NCBI RefSeq assembly: GCF_900112285.1
Contig: NZ_FOKZ01000004.1
Span: 62,001-126,000 of the forward strand
Origin: Polaromonas sp. OV174
Lineage (GTDB): Bacteria > Pseudomonadota > Gammaproteobacteria > Burkholderiales > Burkholderiaceae_C
Direction: 5' to 3'
Length of the DNA: 64,000 bases
Below, piece by piece: positions 27,700 through 39,428 of the stretch. The notes under the pieces were generated by a model that was not told where the DNA came from, did no database searches, and was given only the letters and a program-made list of their open reading frames with translations. The translations under genes were made by a program, and so were the position numbers. Position 1 is the stretch's first letter. Each line of letters starts with the position of its first letter.

Positions 27700-28992
27700 T
27701 TAGCTTTTGGCCGGGCGGTTCAGCAAGGCGTAAAGCAGGATGGCGCCGAAGGTGGCGGTACCGATTCCGCCCAGCGCGAACTGGCCGAACTTCAGCGTGA
27801 AGTCGCCGGTGCCCAGCACCAGGGTGATGGCAGCGACCAGCAGGTTTTTGTTGTCAGAGAAGTCCACCTTGTTGGCGACCCAGATCTTGGCGCCGGCAAT
27901 CGCAATCAGGCCGAACACCACGATGCTGACGCCGCCCATCACCGGCAGCGGAATCGCCTGGATCAGCGCGCCGAACTTGGGGCTGAAGCCCAACATCACG
28001 GCAATCAGCGCCGCCACCACGAAGACGGCGGTGGAGTAGATCTTGGTGGCCGCCATCACGCCGATGTTCTCGGCGTAGGTGGTGACGCCGGTGCCGCCGG
28101 CGCTGCCCGAAACCATGGTCGCCACGCCATCGCCTATGAAGGCGCGGCCCATGTAGACGTCCAGGTTTTTGCCGGTCATGGCCGTCACGGCCTTGATGTG
28201 GCCGAGGTTTTCCGCCACCAGGATGATGACCACGGGCACGATCAGCAGCATGGCGTTGGCCGTGAACACCGGCGCGGTAAAGCCGGGCAGGCCGACCCAG
28301 GCGGCGCTGGCGATGCCTGACACGTCAATCGGCTTGCCCCAGCCCAGGCCGTTGGTCAGCAGCGCATAAATGATGCTGGCGACGATCAGGCCGATCAGGA
28401 TCAAGAGGCGCTGCAGCATGCCGCGCGTCATCACGGCGACCAGCGCCACGCTGACAAAGGTCACCACCTGCATCCAGGAATCAAAGTTGCTGGCCGCCAT
28501 GTTCTTGACCGGAATGCTGGCCAGGTTCAGGCCTATCACCGCCACCACGGCGCCGGTGACCACGGGCGGCATGAAGCGCTCTATCCATTGGGTGCCCACC
28601 GCCTGCACGATGAAGCCGACCAAGGTGTAGACCGCGCCGCAGGCGATGATGCCGCCCAGCGCCACGCCGATGTTGGCATTGGGGCCCTTGCCGGCGTAGG
28701 CGGTGGCGGCAATCACCACGCCTATGAAGGCAAAGCTGGAGCCCAGGTAGCTGGGCACCTTGCCGCCGGTGATGAGGAAAAAGATCAACGTGCCTATGCC
28801 GCTCATCAGGATGGCGATGTTGGGATCGAACCCCATCAGCAGGGGCGCCAGCACGGTGGAGCCAAACATGGCGATCACATGCTGTACCCCCATGACCGAG
28901 GTCAGCGGCCAGCTCAGGCGTTCATCAGGTCCTATTACCCCGCCTTGTTGCAGCACCGCGCTGCTTTTTTCCGTCCAATCCAGCATGCCCAT
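27700..28992 (-). CDS. Uracil permease (NCS2 family, UraA-like)
   Basis: 430-residue nucleobase:cation symporter with about 12-14 membrane segments. It is close to UraA in the stretches V-Q-H-V-I-A-M-F-G-S-T-V-L, Y-L-G-S-S-F-A-F-I and Y-A-E-N-I-G-V-M-A, and the length fits UraA. That favours uracil over xanthine, although NCS2 specificity is hard to read. Isolated on its strand; its stop lies 17 bp from that of the convergent coiled-coil gene. Confidence 0.85.
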   Translation of the reverse strand: MGMLDWTEKSSAVLQQGGVIGPDERLSWPLTSVMGVQHVIAMFGSTVLAPLLMGFDPNIAILMSGIGTLIFFLITGGKVPSYLGSSFAFIGVVIAATAYAGKGPNANIGVALGGIIACGAVYTLVGFIVQAVGTQWIERFMPPVVTGAVVAVIGLNLASIPVKNMAASNFDSWMQVVTFVSVALVAVMTRGMLQRLLILIGLIVASIIYALLTNGLGWGKPIDVSGIASAAWVGLPGFTAPVFTANAMLLIVPVVIILVAENLGHIKAVTAMTGKNLDVYMGRAFIGDGVATMVSGSAGGTGVTTYAENIGVMAATKIYSTAVFVVAALIAVMLGFSPKFGALIQAIPLPVMGGVSIVVFGLIAIAGAKIWVANKVDFSDNKNLLVAAITLVLGTGDFTLKFGQFALGGIGTATFGAILLYALLNRPAKS

Positions 28993-29103
28993 TCATCACT
29001 CCTGTTTTTAAAAGTGTGGCAATGCTAGGGGTAACGGGCGCCCGGCACAAGCGCCATGCGCGAGGTCGGTGCTGCAAGCATTGCTTGCGGCGGGCCTAGG
29101 CCC

Positions 29104-30237
29104 TCAACCCGATTGCATGCTCAGGCTGGCGGTGTCGGGGCGGCGCCCGGAGTGCAGGCGTATGCGCAGCGAGAGATCGGTCCTGGAGTCGGCATAGTCG
29201 ATCGCCTGCTCCTGGGTGATGTCGCCACGCACGTAGAGCTGGTACAGCGACTGGTCGAAGGTCGCCATGCCGAGTTCGGTGCTCCTGGCGATGGCGGCCT
29301 TGATGTCGTCGGTCTGGCCCTTTTGGATCAGGTCGGCGATATAGGGCGACAGCAGCATCACTTCCACCGCCGGCACCCGCTGCTCGGCCAGGCCGCGCAG
29401 CAGCCGCAGGCCGACCACACCTTGCAGGTTGAGCGACAAATCCATCAGCACCTGGCGGTGCGCGGTCTCGGGAAAGAAATTGAGGATGCGCTGTATCGCC
29501 TGGTTGGCATTGTTGGCGTGCAGCGTGGAGACGCACAGGTGGCCAGTTTCGGCATAGGCCAGGGCGTGCTGCATGGTGTCCCGGTCGCGAATCTCGCCCA
29601 GCATGATGACGTCGGGCGCCTCACGCATGGCGTGGCGCAGGGCATCGTGGAAGGAGCGGGTATCCAGCCCGACCTCGCGCTGGTCGATGATGGATTGCTT
29701 GTGCGTATGCTCGAACTCCATCGGGTCCTCCACCGTCAGGATGTGGCTGCTGGTGGTCTGGTTGCGATAGTCCAGCATGGCGGCCAGCGTGGTCGACTTG
29801 CCGGAGCCGGCCGCGCCGACCACCAGCACCAGTCCGCGCTGCAGCAGGGCCAGTGTCTTCAGTACGGGCGGCAGCTTGAGCGCTTCTATGGACGGGATCT
29901 GGTGGTTGATGTGGCGCACCACCATTGCCACGTCACCGCGCTGCCGGTAGACGTTGACGCGAAAGCGCCCCAGCCCTTGCATAGCAATCGCCAGGTCGAA
30001 TTCGAGGTCGGCCTCGAACTGTTGAATCTGCTGTTCGCGCATCACCGAATACGCCAGCGTCCTGATGCGTTCGCCATCCAGGGGCGCTTCCGGCAGGGGC
30101 TGGACCCGGCCCTCGATCTTGAGCGAAGCCGGTGCGCCACAGGACAGAAACAGGTCTGAGGCGGCACGCTGCACCATCAATGTCAGATAGTGGCCGAGCT
30201 CGTCGGGCTTGAAGGACGCGGGCAGTACCAGTTTCAT
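29104..30237 (-). CDS. pilU: Type IV pilus ATPase PilU (PilT-like)
   Basis: 377-residue retraction-type hexameric ATPase. Walker A V-V-G-A-A-G-S-G-K-S-T-T is at about residues 137-148, the Asp box follows, and G-E-I-R-D-R-D-T is the Walker B region. The C-terminus (Y-V-R-G-D-I-T-Q-E-Q-A-I-D-Y-A-D-S) is PilU-like rather than PilT-like. PilU normally works with PilT, and their genes are often adjacent; no pilT lies beside this one. Confidence 0.83.
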   Translation of the reverse strand: MKLVLPASFKPDELGHYLTLMVQRAASDLFLSCGAPASLKIEGRVQPLPEAPLDGERIRTLAYSVMREQQIQQFEADLEFDLAIAMQGLGRFRVNVYRQRGDVAMVVRHINHQIPSIEALKLPPVLKTLALLQRGLVLVVGAAGSGKSTTLAAMLDYRNQTTSSHILTVEDPMEFEHTHKQSIIDQREVGLDTRSFHDALRHAMREAPDVIMLGEIRDRDTMQHALAYAETGHLCVSTLHANNANQAIQRILNFFPETAHRQVLMDLSLNLQGVVGLRLLRGLAEQRVPAVEVMLLSPYIADLIQKGQTDDIKAAIARSTELGMATFDQSLYQLYVRGDITQEQAIDYADSRTDLSLRIRLHSGRRPDTASLSMQSG

Positions 30238-30321
30238 GGGCGGGTGCTCCTGAACAGTGAAATTCAGTATCGCACGAACACGCCCGGCCGACGAGCGCCG
30301 GCCTGCCTGCGCCGCGTCGGA

Positions 30322-31038
30322 TCAAACGCCCAGGTAGCCCGCCAGTGCCGAGCTGTTGGCCACTTCAGCGGCCGTGCCATGCAGCACCACTTGGCCTTTT
30401 TGCAGCACCAGCGCCCGGTCCGATTGCGACAAGACCTTGCGGTAGTCGCGGTCCACGATCAGCGTGGCAATGCCGCTGGCCCGGATGGCGCTGATGACCT
30501 TCCAGATATCGAGAACAATCAGCGGCGCCAGGCCTTCGGTGGCTTCGTCCAGGATGATGAGTTCCGGGTGCGTCATCAGCGCCCGGCCTATCGACAGCAT
30601 TTGCTGCTCACCGCCCGAGAGCTGCGCGCCCAGATTGCCCAGGCGCTCCTTCAGGCGCGGAAAGGTTTCCAGCACGCGCTCGTAGGACCAGTCGTTGCGG
30701 CCGTCGCGGCCGCGCCGCGCCGCCATCACCAGGTTCTCGCGCACCGACAGGTTGGGGAACACGCCGCGGCCTTCGGGCACATAGGCCACGCCCAGGCGCG
30801 CCACTTCATGCGGCTTGGCGCGCGAAGCATCTTGCCCAAAGAGGGTTATGCGGCCGTCGCGCTGCGCCACATGACCGAGCAAGGTGCGGATCAGCGTGCT
30901 CTTGCCCATGCCGTTGCGGCCCAGCAGGCCTATGGTCTCGCCTTGCTTGATCTGCAGATCTATGCCGTGCAGCACATGGCTGGAGCCGTACCAGGCGTGC
31001 ACCTCGCGCGCATCGAGAATGAATTCGGAAGACTTCAC
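30322..31038 (-). CDS. livF: Branched-chain-type ABC importer ATPase (LivF)
   Basis: 238-residue ABC ATPase. Walker A is G-R-N-G-M-G-K-S, signature L-S-G-G-E-Q-Q-M, Walker B L-I-I-L-D-E-A-T-E. The start is a GTG at 31038, 2 bp after the livG stop; no nearby ATG fits. The usual H-loop region reads T-L-I-V-D-R-D-Y-R-K, a variant of the more common V-E-Q-N. It is the last gene of the leftward benzoate operon, so the importer probably carries benzoate or a related aromatic acid. Confidence 0.87.
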   Translation of the reverse strand: MKSSEFILDAREVHAWYGSSHVLHGIDLQIKQGETIGLLGRNGMGKSTLIRTLLGHVAQRDGRITLFGQDASRAKPHEVARLGVAYVPEGRGVFPNLSVRENLVMAARRGRDGRNDWSYERVLETFPRLKERLGNLGAQLSGGEQQMLSIGRALMTHPELIILDEATEGLAPLIVLDIWKVISAIRASGIATLIVDRDYRKVLSQSDRALVLQKGQVVLHGTAAEVANSSALAGYLGV

Positions 31039-31040
31039 GT

Positions 31041-31805
31041 TCAGTGTTCTCCAAGATAGGCGAGGCGCACCTGTGGGTTGCTGCGTATGCCGGCTGGCGC
31101 GTCGGAAGCGATCACCGCGCCATTGACCATCACGGTGATGCGTTCGGCAATGCGAAACACCGCATCCATGTCGTGCTCCACCAGCAAAATGGCATGGCCG
31201 GTTTTGAGTTCGGACAAGAGCGCGAGCATGCGTTCGGTTTCCTCTGCTCCCATGCCGGCCAGCGGCTCGTCGAGCAGTAGAACCTGGGGGCTGGTCGCCA
31301 GGCACATGGCGATTTCAAGCTGGCGCTTCTGGCCATGCGACAGCAGTCCGGCCGGGCGGTCCAGCAAATCGGTCAGACCGGCGCGGGCGGCGGCCTGGCG
31401 CGCGGCCGAGGTGCTGGCCTCGCAGTGCTGGGCGCTGCGCCACCACTGCCAGGGCTTCTGGGTGCTGGCCTGCGCGGCGAGGCGGCAGTTCTCGAACACC
31501 GTGAAGCTGGGATAAATGGTATTGCGCTGGTAGCTGCGGCCCAGGCCCAGGCGTGCTCGCCGGGGTTGCGTCCAGTCCGTCACGTCCTGGCCCAGTAGCT
31601 CCACGCTGCCGTTGGACGGTGGAATCTCACCCGACAAAATATTGATCAGGGTGGACTTGCCGGCACCATTGGTGCCTATCACGGCATGAACGCTGCCGCG
31701 CTCCAGCGCCAGGGAGACACGGTCAAGCGCGACCAGACCGCCCCAGCGACGGGTGATCTCGTGGCCCCGCAGCAAGACTTCAGACGACGTATCAGACGGC
31801 TTCAT
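31041..31805 (-). CDS. livG: Branched-chain-type ABC importer ATPase (LivG)
   Basis: 254-residue ATPase partner of LivF. Walker A G-T-N-G-A-G-K-S, signature variant L-L-S-H-G-Q-K-R-Q-L-E as in many LivG proteins, Walker B V-L-L-L-D-E-P-L-A, and an H-loop in L-V-E-H-D-M-D. It overlaps livM by 14 bp and is 2 bp from livF, so all four importer genes form one transcript. Confidence 0.9.
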   Translation of the reverse strand: MKPSDTSSEVLLRGHEITRRWGGLVALDRVSLALERGSVHAVIGTNGAGKSTLINILSGEIPPSNGSVELLGQDVTDWTQPRRARLGLGRSYQRNTIYPSFTVFENCRLAAQASTQKPWQWWRSAQHCEASTSAARQAAARAGLTDLLDRPAGLLSHGQKRQLEIAMCLATSPQVLLLDEPLAGMGAEETERMLALLSELKTGHAILLVEHDMDAVFRIAERITVMVNGAVIASDAPAGIRSNPQVRLAYLGEH

Positions 31806-32793
31806 GACCTACCTCCTGCATGCCTCTGCGACCAAACAGCCGCGCACGCACTTGTCCCGGCACGCCCACCAGGCCGCGCGGCAGGAAAACCACGCTGGCA
31901 ATGATGCTCAGGCCCAGTCCCAAATGCCAGTGCTTGGCAAAGGCGCCAAACACCGCTTCGGACTTGAAAAACTCCTGCAGCAAGGCAAAAGCAAAAGCGC
32001 CTATCAGCGCACCGCGCAAATGGCCCAGCCCGCCCAGAATAATCATGATGAGCACAGCACCCGACAAGTGCCAGCTCATCATTTCAGGGTTGACGAAACC
32101 GTCCTTGACGGCAAACAGAAAGCCTGCCAACCCGGCCATGCCACCCGAAATGACAAAGGCCGCCAGCTTGTAGGGGTAGGTCGAAAAACCGGTGGCGCGC
32201 ATGCGCTGCTCGTTGACGCGAATGCCGGCCAGCGCGCGGCCAAAGCGCGAGCGCAGCAGCAGTGCCAGAAAGCCGAACACCAGTGCCAGCAGCACCAGCG
32301 TCAAGCCATAAAGCGTCAGCGGCTTGTCCAGGTCCAGCAGGCTGCCGAGCACCGGTTTCAGGGTCAGGTAAATGCCGTCGGTGCCGCCGCCAAGCGGTGT
32401 GTCATGCACCATGTAATAAGCCATCTGTGCGAAGGCCAGGGTGACCATGATGAAGTAGGCGCCCTTGGTACGCAAGGACAGCGCGCCGACGACCAGCGCG
32501 TACAGCGCCGCCAGCAACACGCAGGCCGGTAGCAGCCACAGCAGCGAGGGTGCGTCGGTCTGCGGTGACAGCAATACGGCGGCATAGGCGCCTATGCCGA
32601 AGAAGGCCGCCTGGCCAAAACACACCAGGCCGGTGGTGCCGACCAACAGTTCCAGGCTGAGCGCGAAGATGGCGTAAATCATGATCTTGGTGATCAGATC
32701 AATGCCGTAGTTGCTGGCCGTCAGTGGATACAGCGCCAGTGCGGCAAAGGCCAGCAGCACAAAAAGATTTTTTGAGCGGTTCATGCGATTCAT
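31792..32793 (-). CDS. livM: Branched-chain-type ABC importer permease (LivM)
   Basis: 333-residue inner-membrane permease with about nine hydrophobic helices and the family stretch G-Q-A-A-F-F-G-I-G-A-Y. ATG 32793 is chosen because it overlaps the livH stop (ATGA). It pairs with LivH to form the pore of an importer for hydrophobic amino acids or, in aromatic clusters, benzoate-type acids. Confidence 0.89.
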   Translation of the reverse strand: MNRMNRSKNLFVLLAFAALALYPLTASNYGIDLITKIMIYAIFALSLELLVGTTGLVCFGQAAFFGIGAYAAVLLSPQTDAPSLLWLLPACVLLAALYALVVGALSLRTKGAYFIMVTLAFAQMAYYMVHDTPLGGGTDGIYLTLKPVLGSLLDLDKPLTLYGLTLVLLALVFGFLALLLRSRFGRALAGIRVNEQRMRATGFSTYPYKLAAFVISGGMAGLAGFLFAVKDGFVNPEMMSWHLSGAVLIMIILGGLGHLRGALIGAFAFALLQEFFKSEAVFGAFAKHWHLGLGLSIIASVVFLPRGLVGVPGQVRARLFGRRGMQEVGHEAV

Positions 32794-33671
32794 CCGGCCT
32801 TGAAAAGACCATCGGGTTTCCACAGCAGGATTAGCGCCATGAGGATATAGATCAGCACGCCGGCGGCCTGCGGCAGGAACACCTTGCCAAAGGTATCGAC
32901 AAAGCCGATCAGCAAGGCCGCCAGCAGCGCGCCGCGAATAGAGCCGATACCGCCAATCACGACGATGACGAAGCAGATGATCAGCACCGAGTCACCCATG
33001 CCCGGGTAGACCGAGGAGACGGGCGCGGCGACCATGCCGGCAAGCACCGCCACGCCCAGGCCGGCGGCGAACACCACGCGATAGAGGAACTTGATGTCAA
33101 TGCCCAGCGACTGCACCATCTCGCGATTGGTGCTGCCGGCACGGATCATCATGCCCAGCCGGGTCCGGGTGAAAACCAGGTACATCCCCAACGCCAGCAC
33201 GAGGCAGACGCCGGAGATGAAAAGCCGGTACACAGGGTAGGTCATCAGATCGCCCAGCGGCAAGGTGCCGGCCAGGAAATCGGGCGCTTGCACGCCATGC
33301 ACTTCATCGCCAACCAGCAGGCTGCGCAGCTCCTCGAACACCAGAATCAAGCCGTAGGTCATCAAGACCTGCTGCAAATGCTCGCGTTCATAAAGAAAGC
33401 TGAAAAATGCCCACTCCAACACATAGCCCAATAGCACCGCCAGCACCACGCCCACCAGCAGCGTGGCAAAAAAGCCGCCACCCAGGGTGGCGGCAACGAT
33501 GGGCGCCAGGGCAAAAGCCATATAGGCGCCAATCATGTAGAAGCTGCCATGCGCCAGGTTGATGACGCCCATGATGCCGAAGATCAGCGTCAGGCCGGAG
33601 GCGACCAGGAATAAAAGCAGCCCATATTGCAGTGCATTGAGGCACTGGATCAGGAAGACGGAAAGATCCAT
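32790..33671 (-). CDS. livH: Branched-chain-type ABC importer permease (LivH)
   Basis: 293-residue membrane permease with about eight helices and the family motif N-L-A-H-G-S-F-Y-M-I-G-A-Y. It lies 61 bp downstream of the solute-binding protein gene in the benzoate operon. Confidence 0.89.
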   Translation of the reverse strand: MDLSVFLIQCLNALQYGLLLFLVASGLTLIFGIMGVINLAHGSFYMIGAYMAFALAPIVAATLGGGFFATLLVGVVLAVLLGYVLEWAFFSFLYEREHLQQVLMTYGLILVFEELRSLLVGDEVHGVQAPDFLAGTLPLGDLMTYPVYRLFISGVCLVLALGMYLVFTRTRLGMMIRAGSTNREMVQSLGIDIKFLYRVVFAAGLGVAVLAGMVAAPVSSVYPGMGDSVLIICFVIVVIGGIGSIRGALLAALLIGFVDTFGKVFLPQAAGVLIYILMALILLWKPDGLFKAG

Positions 33672-33732
33672 GAAGGAAGCCTTGTCCTTGGGTGGGTGAT
33701 AGGAGCGGTGCGGTGAAGTAGCTGTGTTGGAC

Positions 33733-34896
33733 TTACATCCGGCAGCCGCGGCCTGGATCGGTCAGGGACTTGCTGGCAATGCTGATCAGCTTGTTCTCCT
33801 TGCCCGAGACCTGGCGCAGGTAGATGTCCTGCACCGGGTTGTTGAACTTGGAAATCGTGAAAGGTCCGCGCGGGCTGTCGATCTTGGCCTTGTGCAGGGC
33901 GGCAGCAAACTCTGCCTTCTTGCTGGTGTCGCCTTTGACGGCCGTCAGGCCTATGCCCAGCATTTGCGCCGCATCGTAGCCCTGTACCGCGTACACATCG
34001 GGCTGCAGCTTGTAGTTCTTGGCATAGGCCAGGCGGAAGCTGTTATCGCGTGGCGTGCCCAGTGCGTCGGCATAGTGCAGCGTGGTCAACAGGCCTTCGG
34101 CGTCATTGCCCTGCGCTTCCAGCGTGCCGTCGGTGATGAAGCCTGCGCCGTACAGCGGAATGCTTTTCTTCAAGCCTGCAGCGGCATAGTCCTTGACGAA
34201 CTTGACCGCACCGCCGCCGGCAAAAAAGGTATAGACGGCATCGGGCTTGGTGGCTGCAATTTCGGTCAGCAAGGCCTGGAACTCGACGTTGGGGAAGGGC
34301 ACGCTGAGCTCTTTGACGACCTTGCCGCCGCCCTTTTCAAAGGCTTCCTTGAAGCCGCGCACCGACTCGTCGCCAGCGGCGTATTTCCAGGTGATGGTCA
34401 CCACTTTTTTGTGGCCCTTCTTGGCGACCACTTCGCCCATGGCGTAGCCCGGCTGCCAGTTGGAGAATGAGCTGCGGAAGATGTTTGGCGCGCACATGGC
34501 GCCGGTCACGGCATCGGCGCCAGCGTTGGGAACGATCATCAGCGTACCGGTGTCCTTGGCCACCTTGGCCATCGCCATGGCAACGCCGGAATGCACCGTG
34601 CCTATCAGCACGTCCACGTTGTCGCGCTTGATCAGCTTGTTGACGTTATCTGTGGCCTTGGAGGGGTCGGACTCATCATCGACCTTGACGAATTCGATCT
34701 CCCGACCGCCCAGCTTGTTGCCCTGCTCGGCCACATACATACGGAAGCCATTTTCAATCGCCGTACCGAGCGACGCGTAGGTGCCGGTGTAGGGCAGCAT
34801 CAGCCCGACCTTGAGCTTGGCCGGTGCTTGCGCGGAGGCGGCGCTGGCGCACAGGACGGCGGCGGCGGCGATCAGATGGAAGCGAATTTTTGTCAT
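33733..34896 (-). CDS. ABC importer solute-binding protein (LivJ/K-like, probable aromatic-acid receptor)
   Basis: 387-residue periplasmic receptor. It has a Sec signal peptide ending A-S-A-A-S-A-Q-A (about residue 25), then K-V-G-L-M-L-P-Y-T-G-T-Y-A, the usual start of the type I periplasmic-binding fold. It overlaps the hydrolase gene by 4 bp and precedes livHMGF. Position inside the benzoate-CoA ligase/boxD operon makes benzoate the best guess for the ligand; that is context, not sequence. Confidence 0.85.
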   Translation of the reverse strand: MTKIRFHLIAAAAVLCASAASAQAPAKLKVGLMLPYTGTYASLGTAIENGFRMYVAEQGNKLGGREIEFVKVDDESDPSKATDNVNKLIKRDNVDVLIGTVHSGVAMAMAKVAKDTGTLMIVPNAGADAVTGAMCAPNIFRSSFSNWQPGYAMGEVVAKKGHKKVVTITWKYAAGDESVRGFKEAFEKGGGKVVKELSVPFPNVEFQALLTEIAATKPDAVYTFFAGGGAVKFVKDYAAAGLKKSIPLYGAGFITDGTLEAQGNDAEGLLTTLHYADALGTPRDNSFRLAYAKNYKLQPDVYAVQGYDAAQMLGIGLTAVKGDTSKKAEFAAALHKAKIDSPRGPFTISKFNNPVQDIYLRQVSGKENKLISIASKSLTDPGRGCRM

Positions 34897-35716
34897 GGTT
34901 TGTCTCCTTGTCGTTGAATGAAAGCGGCGATGGCAGTGATCAACTGTTCGGGTTGATCGCGATGCGGGGAGTGACCGCAGGCGGTCAGCTCCAGCAACTC
35001 GGTTTGTGGCACCCGGCGCGCGATGCCGTGAATCTGCTCCAGTGTGCCGTATTCGTCGTCCAGTCCCTGCACCGCCAGCAGTGGGCAGCCGATGCTGCCA
35101 ATCTCGTCCTGGATGGACCAGTGCTTGAAATCCGGCCTAAGCCAGATGTTATTCCAGCCCCAGAAGGCCGAATCTGGGTCGTCGTGGTGGCGCGCCAGGC
35201 GCTGCCGCAAGTCGGTTTCAAGATAGGCCGTGCGCGTTTTTTCAATGCTGCTGACGGACAGCTCTTCCACCAGGATGTGCGGCGCCAGTACCACCGCGCC
35301 GGCGATGTGCTGTGGATACCTGGCGGCGTACAGCAGCGTGATGGAGCCGCCGTCGCTGTGGCCCAGCAGCCAGGGGCGTTGTACCGCCGCATCAATGCCC
35401 AGCGCCGCCAGCAGGGCGGGCAGCACCTCATGGGCCTGGCGATGCATGAAATCCAGGTCCCAGGCATCTTCGGCTGTGCGTGGCGTCGAGCGGCCATAGC
35501 CGGGACGTGAATACACCAGTCCCTGACAAGCGGCAGCTTCGCATAGGCGTTGCGGGAAATCCCGCCACATCGTCACCGAGCCCAGACCTTCGTGCAAAAA
35601 GACGATCAGCGGTGCTGTCGCCCGGTCGCGGCCAATCCACTGGTATTCAATGCCGACCTTGCGACCGGCCCAGGCTATGTCTATCAGCGCCGTCTCCGGC
35701 TGCTGCGCCGCTTCCT

Positions 35717-35720
<4 letters not shown>
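34893..35720 (-). CDS. Alpha/beta hydrolase of the benzoate operon
   Basis: 275-residue soluble hydrolase. The nucleophile elbow G-H-S-D-G-G lies near residues 119-124, an oxyanion H-E-G-L-G-S is near the N-terminus, and the catalytic His is in C-G-H-S-P-H-R-D. It overlaps the genes on both sides by 4 bp, so it is tightly coupled to the ligase and the importer receptor. Similar hydrolases in box clusters may remove dead-end thioesters or lactones; the actual substrate is unknown. Confidence 0.78.
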
Positions 35721-37300
<1,580 letters not shown>

Positions 37301-37324
37301 CTCGGTCTCCTGCTTTTCTATGGC

Positions 37325-38896
37325 TCAGACCGCTGTAGGGGGCTGTAAATGCGCCAGCACGGCAGTGCTGGCCTGCACCGCGCTGCGGCGGTGATAGAAA
37401 TTCAGTGCGCGCACTCCGCCCAGCTCCTCACCGCCGCCCGCGCGGCCCGGACCGCCGTGCAGCGACTGGGGCATGACGTTGCCGTGGCCGGTCTGCAGCT
37501 GGGCGACGTCGGGAGAGATGACATGCACACGGCCGTGGCTGTCGGCCAGCTCCAGCGCGGTGGCCGACAGCGCGGCGGTATCGCTGCCGTAGAGCGAGGT
37601 CACCAGCGAGCCCTGGCCCCGACGTACCAGCGCCAGCGCATGGGCGGTATCGCGGTAAGGCACCAGCGTGGCCACGGGTCCAAACACTTCGGTGTCATGG
37701 ATGCGATCGGCGCTATCGCTGCCAGCGGCGTTGCGCGTGCCCAGCAGCGTAGGCCCGACGCAGCAGGCCACGGCCGGGTCGGCGTCGACCAGGGCGTGGC
37801 TGCTGCCGTCATGCAGCACTTCCGCCTGCGCCGCCAGATGAGCCAGGCCTTCGCGCACCGCCGCCAGCTGGCTGCGGTTGACCAGGGCGCCCATGCGCAC
37901 CGCTTCGTTGCGCGGGTTGCCCACCGTGGTCTTGGCCAGTCGCGCCGAAATCGCTTCGGCAGCCGCGGCATACAAGGCTTCGGGAACGAAAACGCGGCGT
38001 ATGGCGGTGCATTTCTGGCCCGACTTGACCGTCATTTCGCGTGCCACTTCCTTGACCAGCAAGTCAAAAGCCGGGCTGCCCGCCGCCTCGCCCGGCAACA
38101 GCAGGGCGGAGTTCAGGCTGTCGGCCTCGATGTTGACGCGCACCGAGCGCTGCACCACGGCCGGATGCGAGCGAATCACCGCCGCCGTTTCGGCCGAGCC
38201 GGTGAAGGAAACCACATCAAAGGGCTGCAACTGGTCCATCAGTCCGGCCGAGCTGCCGCAAATGATGGACAGCGCGCCGGGCGGGAAAATGCCTGCATCG
38301 ACCACGTCCTTGACCATGCGCTGCGTCAGCCAGGCCGTGGCCGTGGCGGGTTTGATGATGACCGGCACACCCGACAGCAGCGCCGGCGCGGCTTTTTCCC
38401 ACAAGCCCCAGGCGGGGAAGTTGAAGGCATTGATGAAGAGAGCCACGCCGCGTGTCGGCGTGAGCACATGCTGCGACTGAAATAGCAACTCCTTGCCCAG
38501 CCGCGCCATGTCGCCGTCTGGCATGAAGCGGCGCTCGCCCAGCGAGTCGCCCAGCTTGGCATAGGTGCCCAGGGTGAAAAGGCCGCCGTCGATGTCCACG
38601 GCCGAATCGGTTTTCACGGTGCCGCTATTGGCGATGGCGATGTCGTAGTAGGCGTCGCGATTGGCCTGCAGCACCTTGAGCGCGGCGCTCAGCAGCGCGG
38701 CGCGCTCGCGGTAGTTCAGGGCGCGCAGAGCGGCGCCGCCCTGTTCACGGGCGAACTCAAAGCCGGCGGCCAAATCAAGCCCGGTGGCATCGACGCGCAC
38801 CAGTTCGTTGCCCAGCACGGGGTCGAACAGCGGTGTGCCGGTGCCGGTGCCGGACTGCCAGCGGCCGCCCAGGTAGTTGGAAAGCAGTTCAGTCAT
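37325..38896 (-). CDS. boxD: 3,4-dehydroadipyl-CoA semialdehyde dehydrogenase (BoxD)
   Basis: 523-residue aldehyde dehydrogenase acting after BoxC: NADP-dependent oxidation of 3,4-dehydroadipyl-CoA semialdehyde to 3,4-dehydroadipyl-CoA. The catalytic Cys lies in [10 protein letters not shown] near residue 295, and [10 protein letters not shown] is the cofactor loop. It resembles the PaaZ-like ALDH branch, and its place next to the benzoate-CoA ligase and the DUF4863 gene supports BoxD. The start at 38896 fits the family; an upstream extension to 39016 overlaps the neighbour. Confidence 0.88.
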   Translation of the reverse strand: MTELLSNYLGGRWQSGTGTGTPLFDPVLGNELVRVDATGLDLAAGFEFAREQGGAALRALNYRERAALLSAALKVLQANRDAYYDIAIANSGTVKTDSAVDIDGGLFTLGTYAKLGDSLGERRFMPDGDMARLGKELLFQSQHVLTPTRGVALFINAFNFPAWGLWEKAAPALLSGVPVIIKPATATAWLTQRMVKDVVDAGIFPPGALSIICGSSAGLMDQLQPFDVVSFTGSAETAAVIRSHPAVVQRSVRVNIEADSLNSALLLPGEAAGSPAFDLLVKEVAREMTVKSGQKCTAIRRVFVPEALYAAAAEAISARLAKTTVGNPRNEAVRMGALVNRSQLAAVREGLAHLAAQAEVLHDGSSHALVDADPAVACCVGPTLLGTRNAAGSDSADRIHDTEVFGPVATLVPYRDTAHALALVRRGQGSLVTSLYGSDTAALSATALELADSHGRVHVISPDVAQLQTGHGNVMPQSLHGGPGRAGGGEELGGVRALNFYHRRSAVQASTAVLAHLQPPTAV

Positions 38897-38916
38897 TTGG
38901 AGTCGTTCCTGAAAAA

Positions 38917-39384
38917 TTAGTGACGGGTAAATTCGATGCTGCCCTGGGGCAACAGGTAAAGCACCAGCGCGCGTCCGCCGGAAACGGTGGGCCGGTGTGC
39001 GCTGCCCGGTGGACACACCAGCCAGCCGGCGGGGCGACCATCAAATCTGGCCTCCTCGTCCAGCGGCATGATGAGGTCAATCTCGCCCTGAGGATGGGCG
39101 TGGTGTGGGCCGGCGATGTCCTTCATGTCCACCACATCGACCGAAAAGCCGTGCAGGTCGTCGGCCGGCTTGAAGATGCGGCCATAACGGATGCCGCCAC
39201 CCTCGCGCTCGCACAACCAGCCCTCGGCGACGCCGGTCATGCAGGCCTGTTTAAGTTGCTGGAAAGTGGCGCTGGCGACGCCGTGCTCGGCATTGAGCCA
39301 GGCATCCAGCCCGGCATCCAGGGGGCGGCCGTCGAGTTGGGCCGTCAGTTGTGCGATCTGCTCGCGGAACTCGGTGGGTGACAC
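38917..39384 (-). CDS. DUF4863-type protein of the box cluster
   Basis: 155 residues. I recognise it as the family usually encoded next to boxD. It has a cupin-like C-terminal half with G-P-H-H-A-H-P-Q-G-E-I-D-L-I-M-P, whose three His and a Glu could bind metal, followed by P-G-S-A-H-R-P-T-V. No activity is established to my knowledge. It is the promoter-proximal gene of the leftward benzoate operon, so its product is made in step with BoxD and the ligase. A role in opening or hydrolysing a box intermediate is speculation. Confidence 0.75.
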   Translation of the reverse strand: MSPTEFREQIAQLTAQLDGRPLDAGLDAWLNAEHGVASATFQQLKQACMTGVAEGWLCEREGGGIRYGRIFKPADDLHGFSVDVVDMKDIAGPHHAHPQGEIDLIMPLDEEARFDGRPAGWLVCPPGSAHRPTVSGGRALVLYLLPQGSIEFTRH

Positions 39385-39428
39385 GTAGCGTTCTCCGTAT
39401 AGTGGTCAACTTGCCAATCCACATAATA

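Noticed and set aside
29073-29104. GCAAGC/GCTTGC and GGGCCTAGGCCC palindromes after pilU as a terminator
   Set aside because: No U-run follows on the minus strand, so intrinsic termination is not supported.
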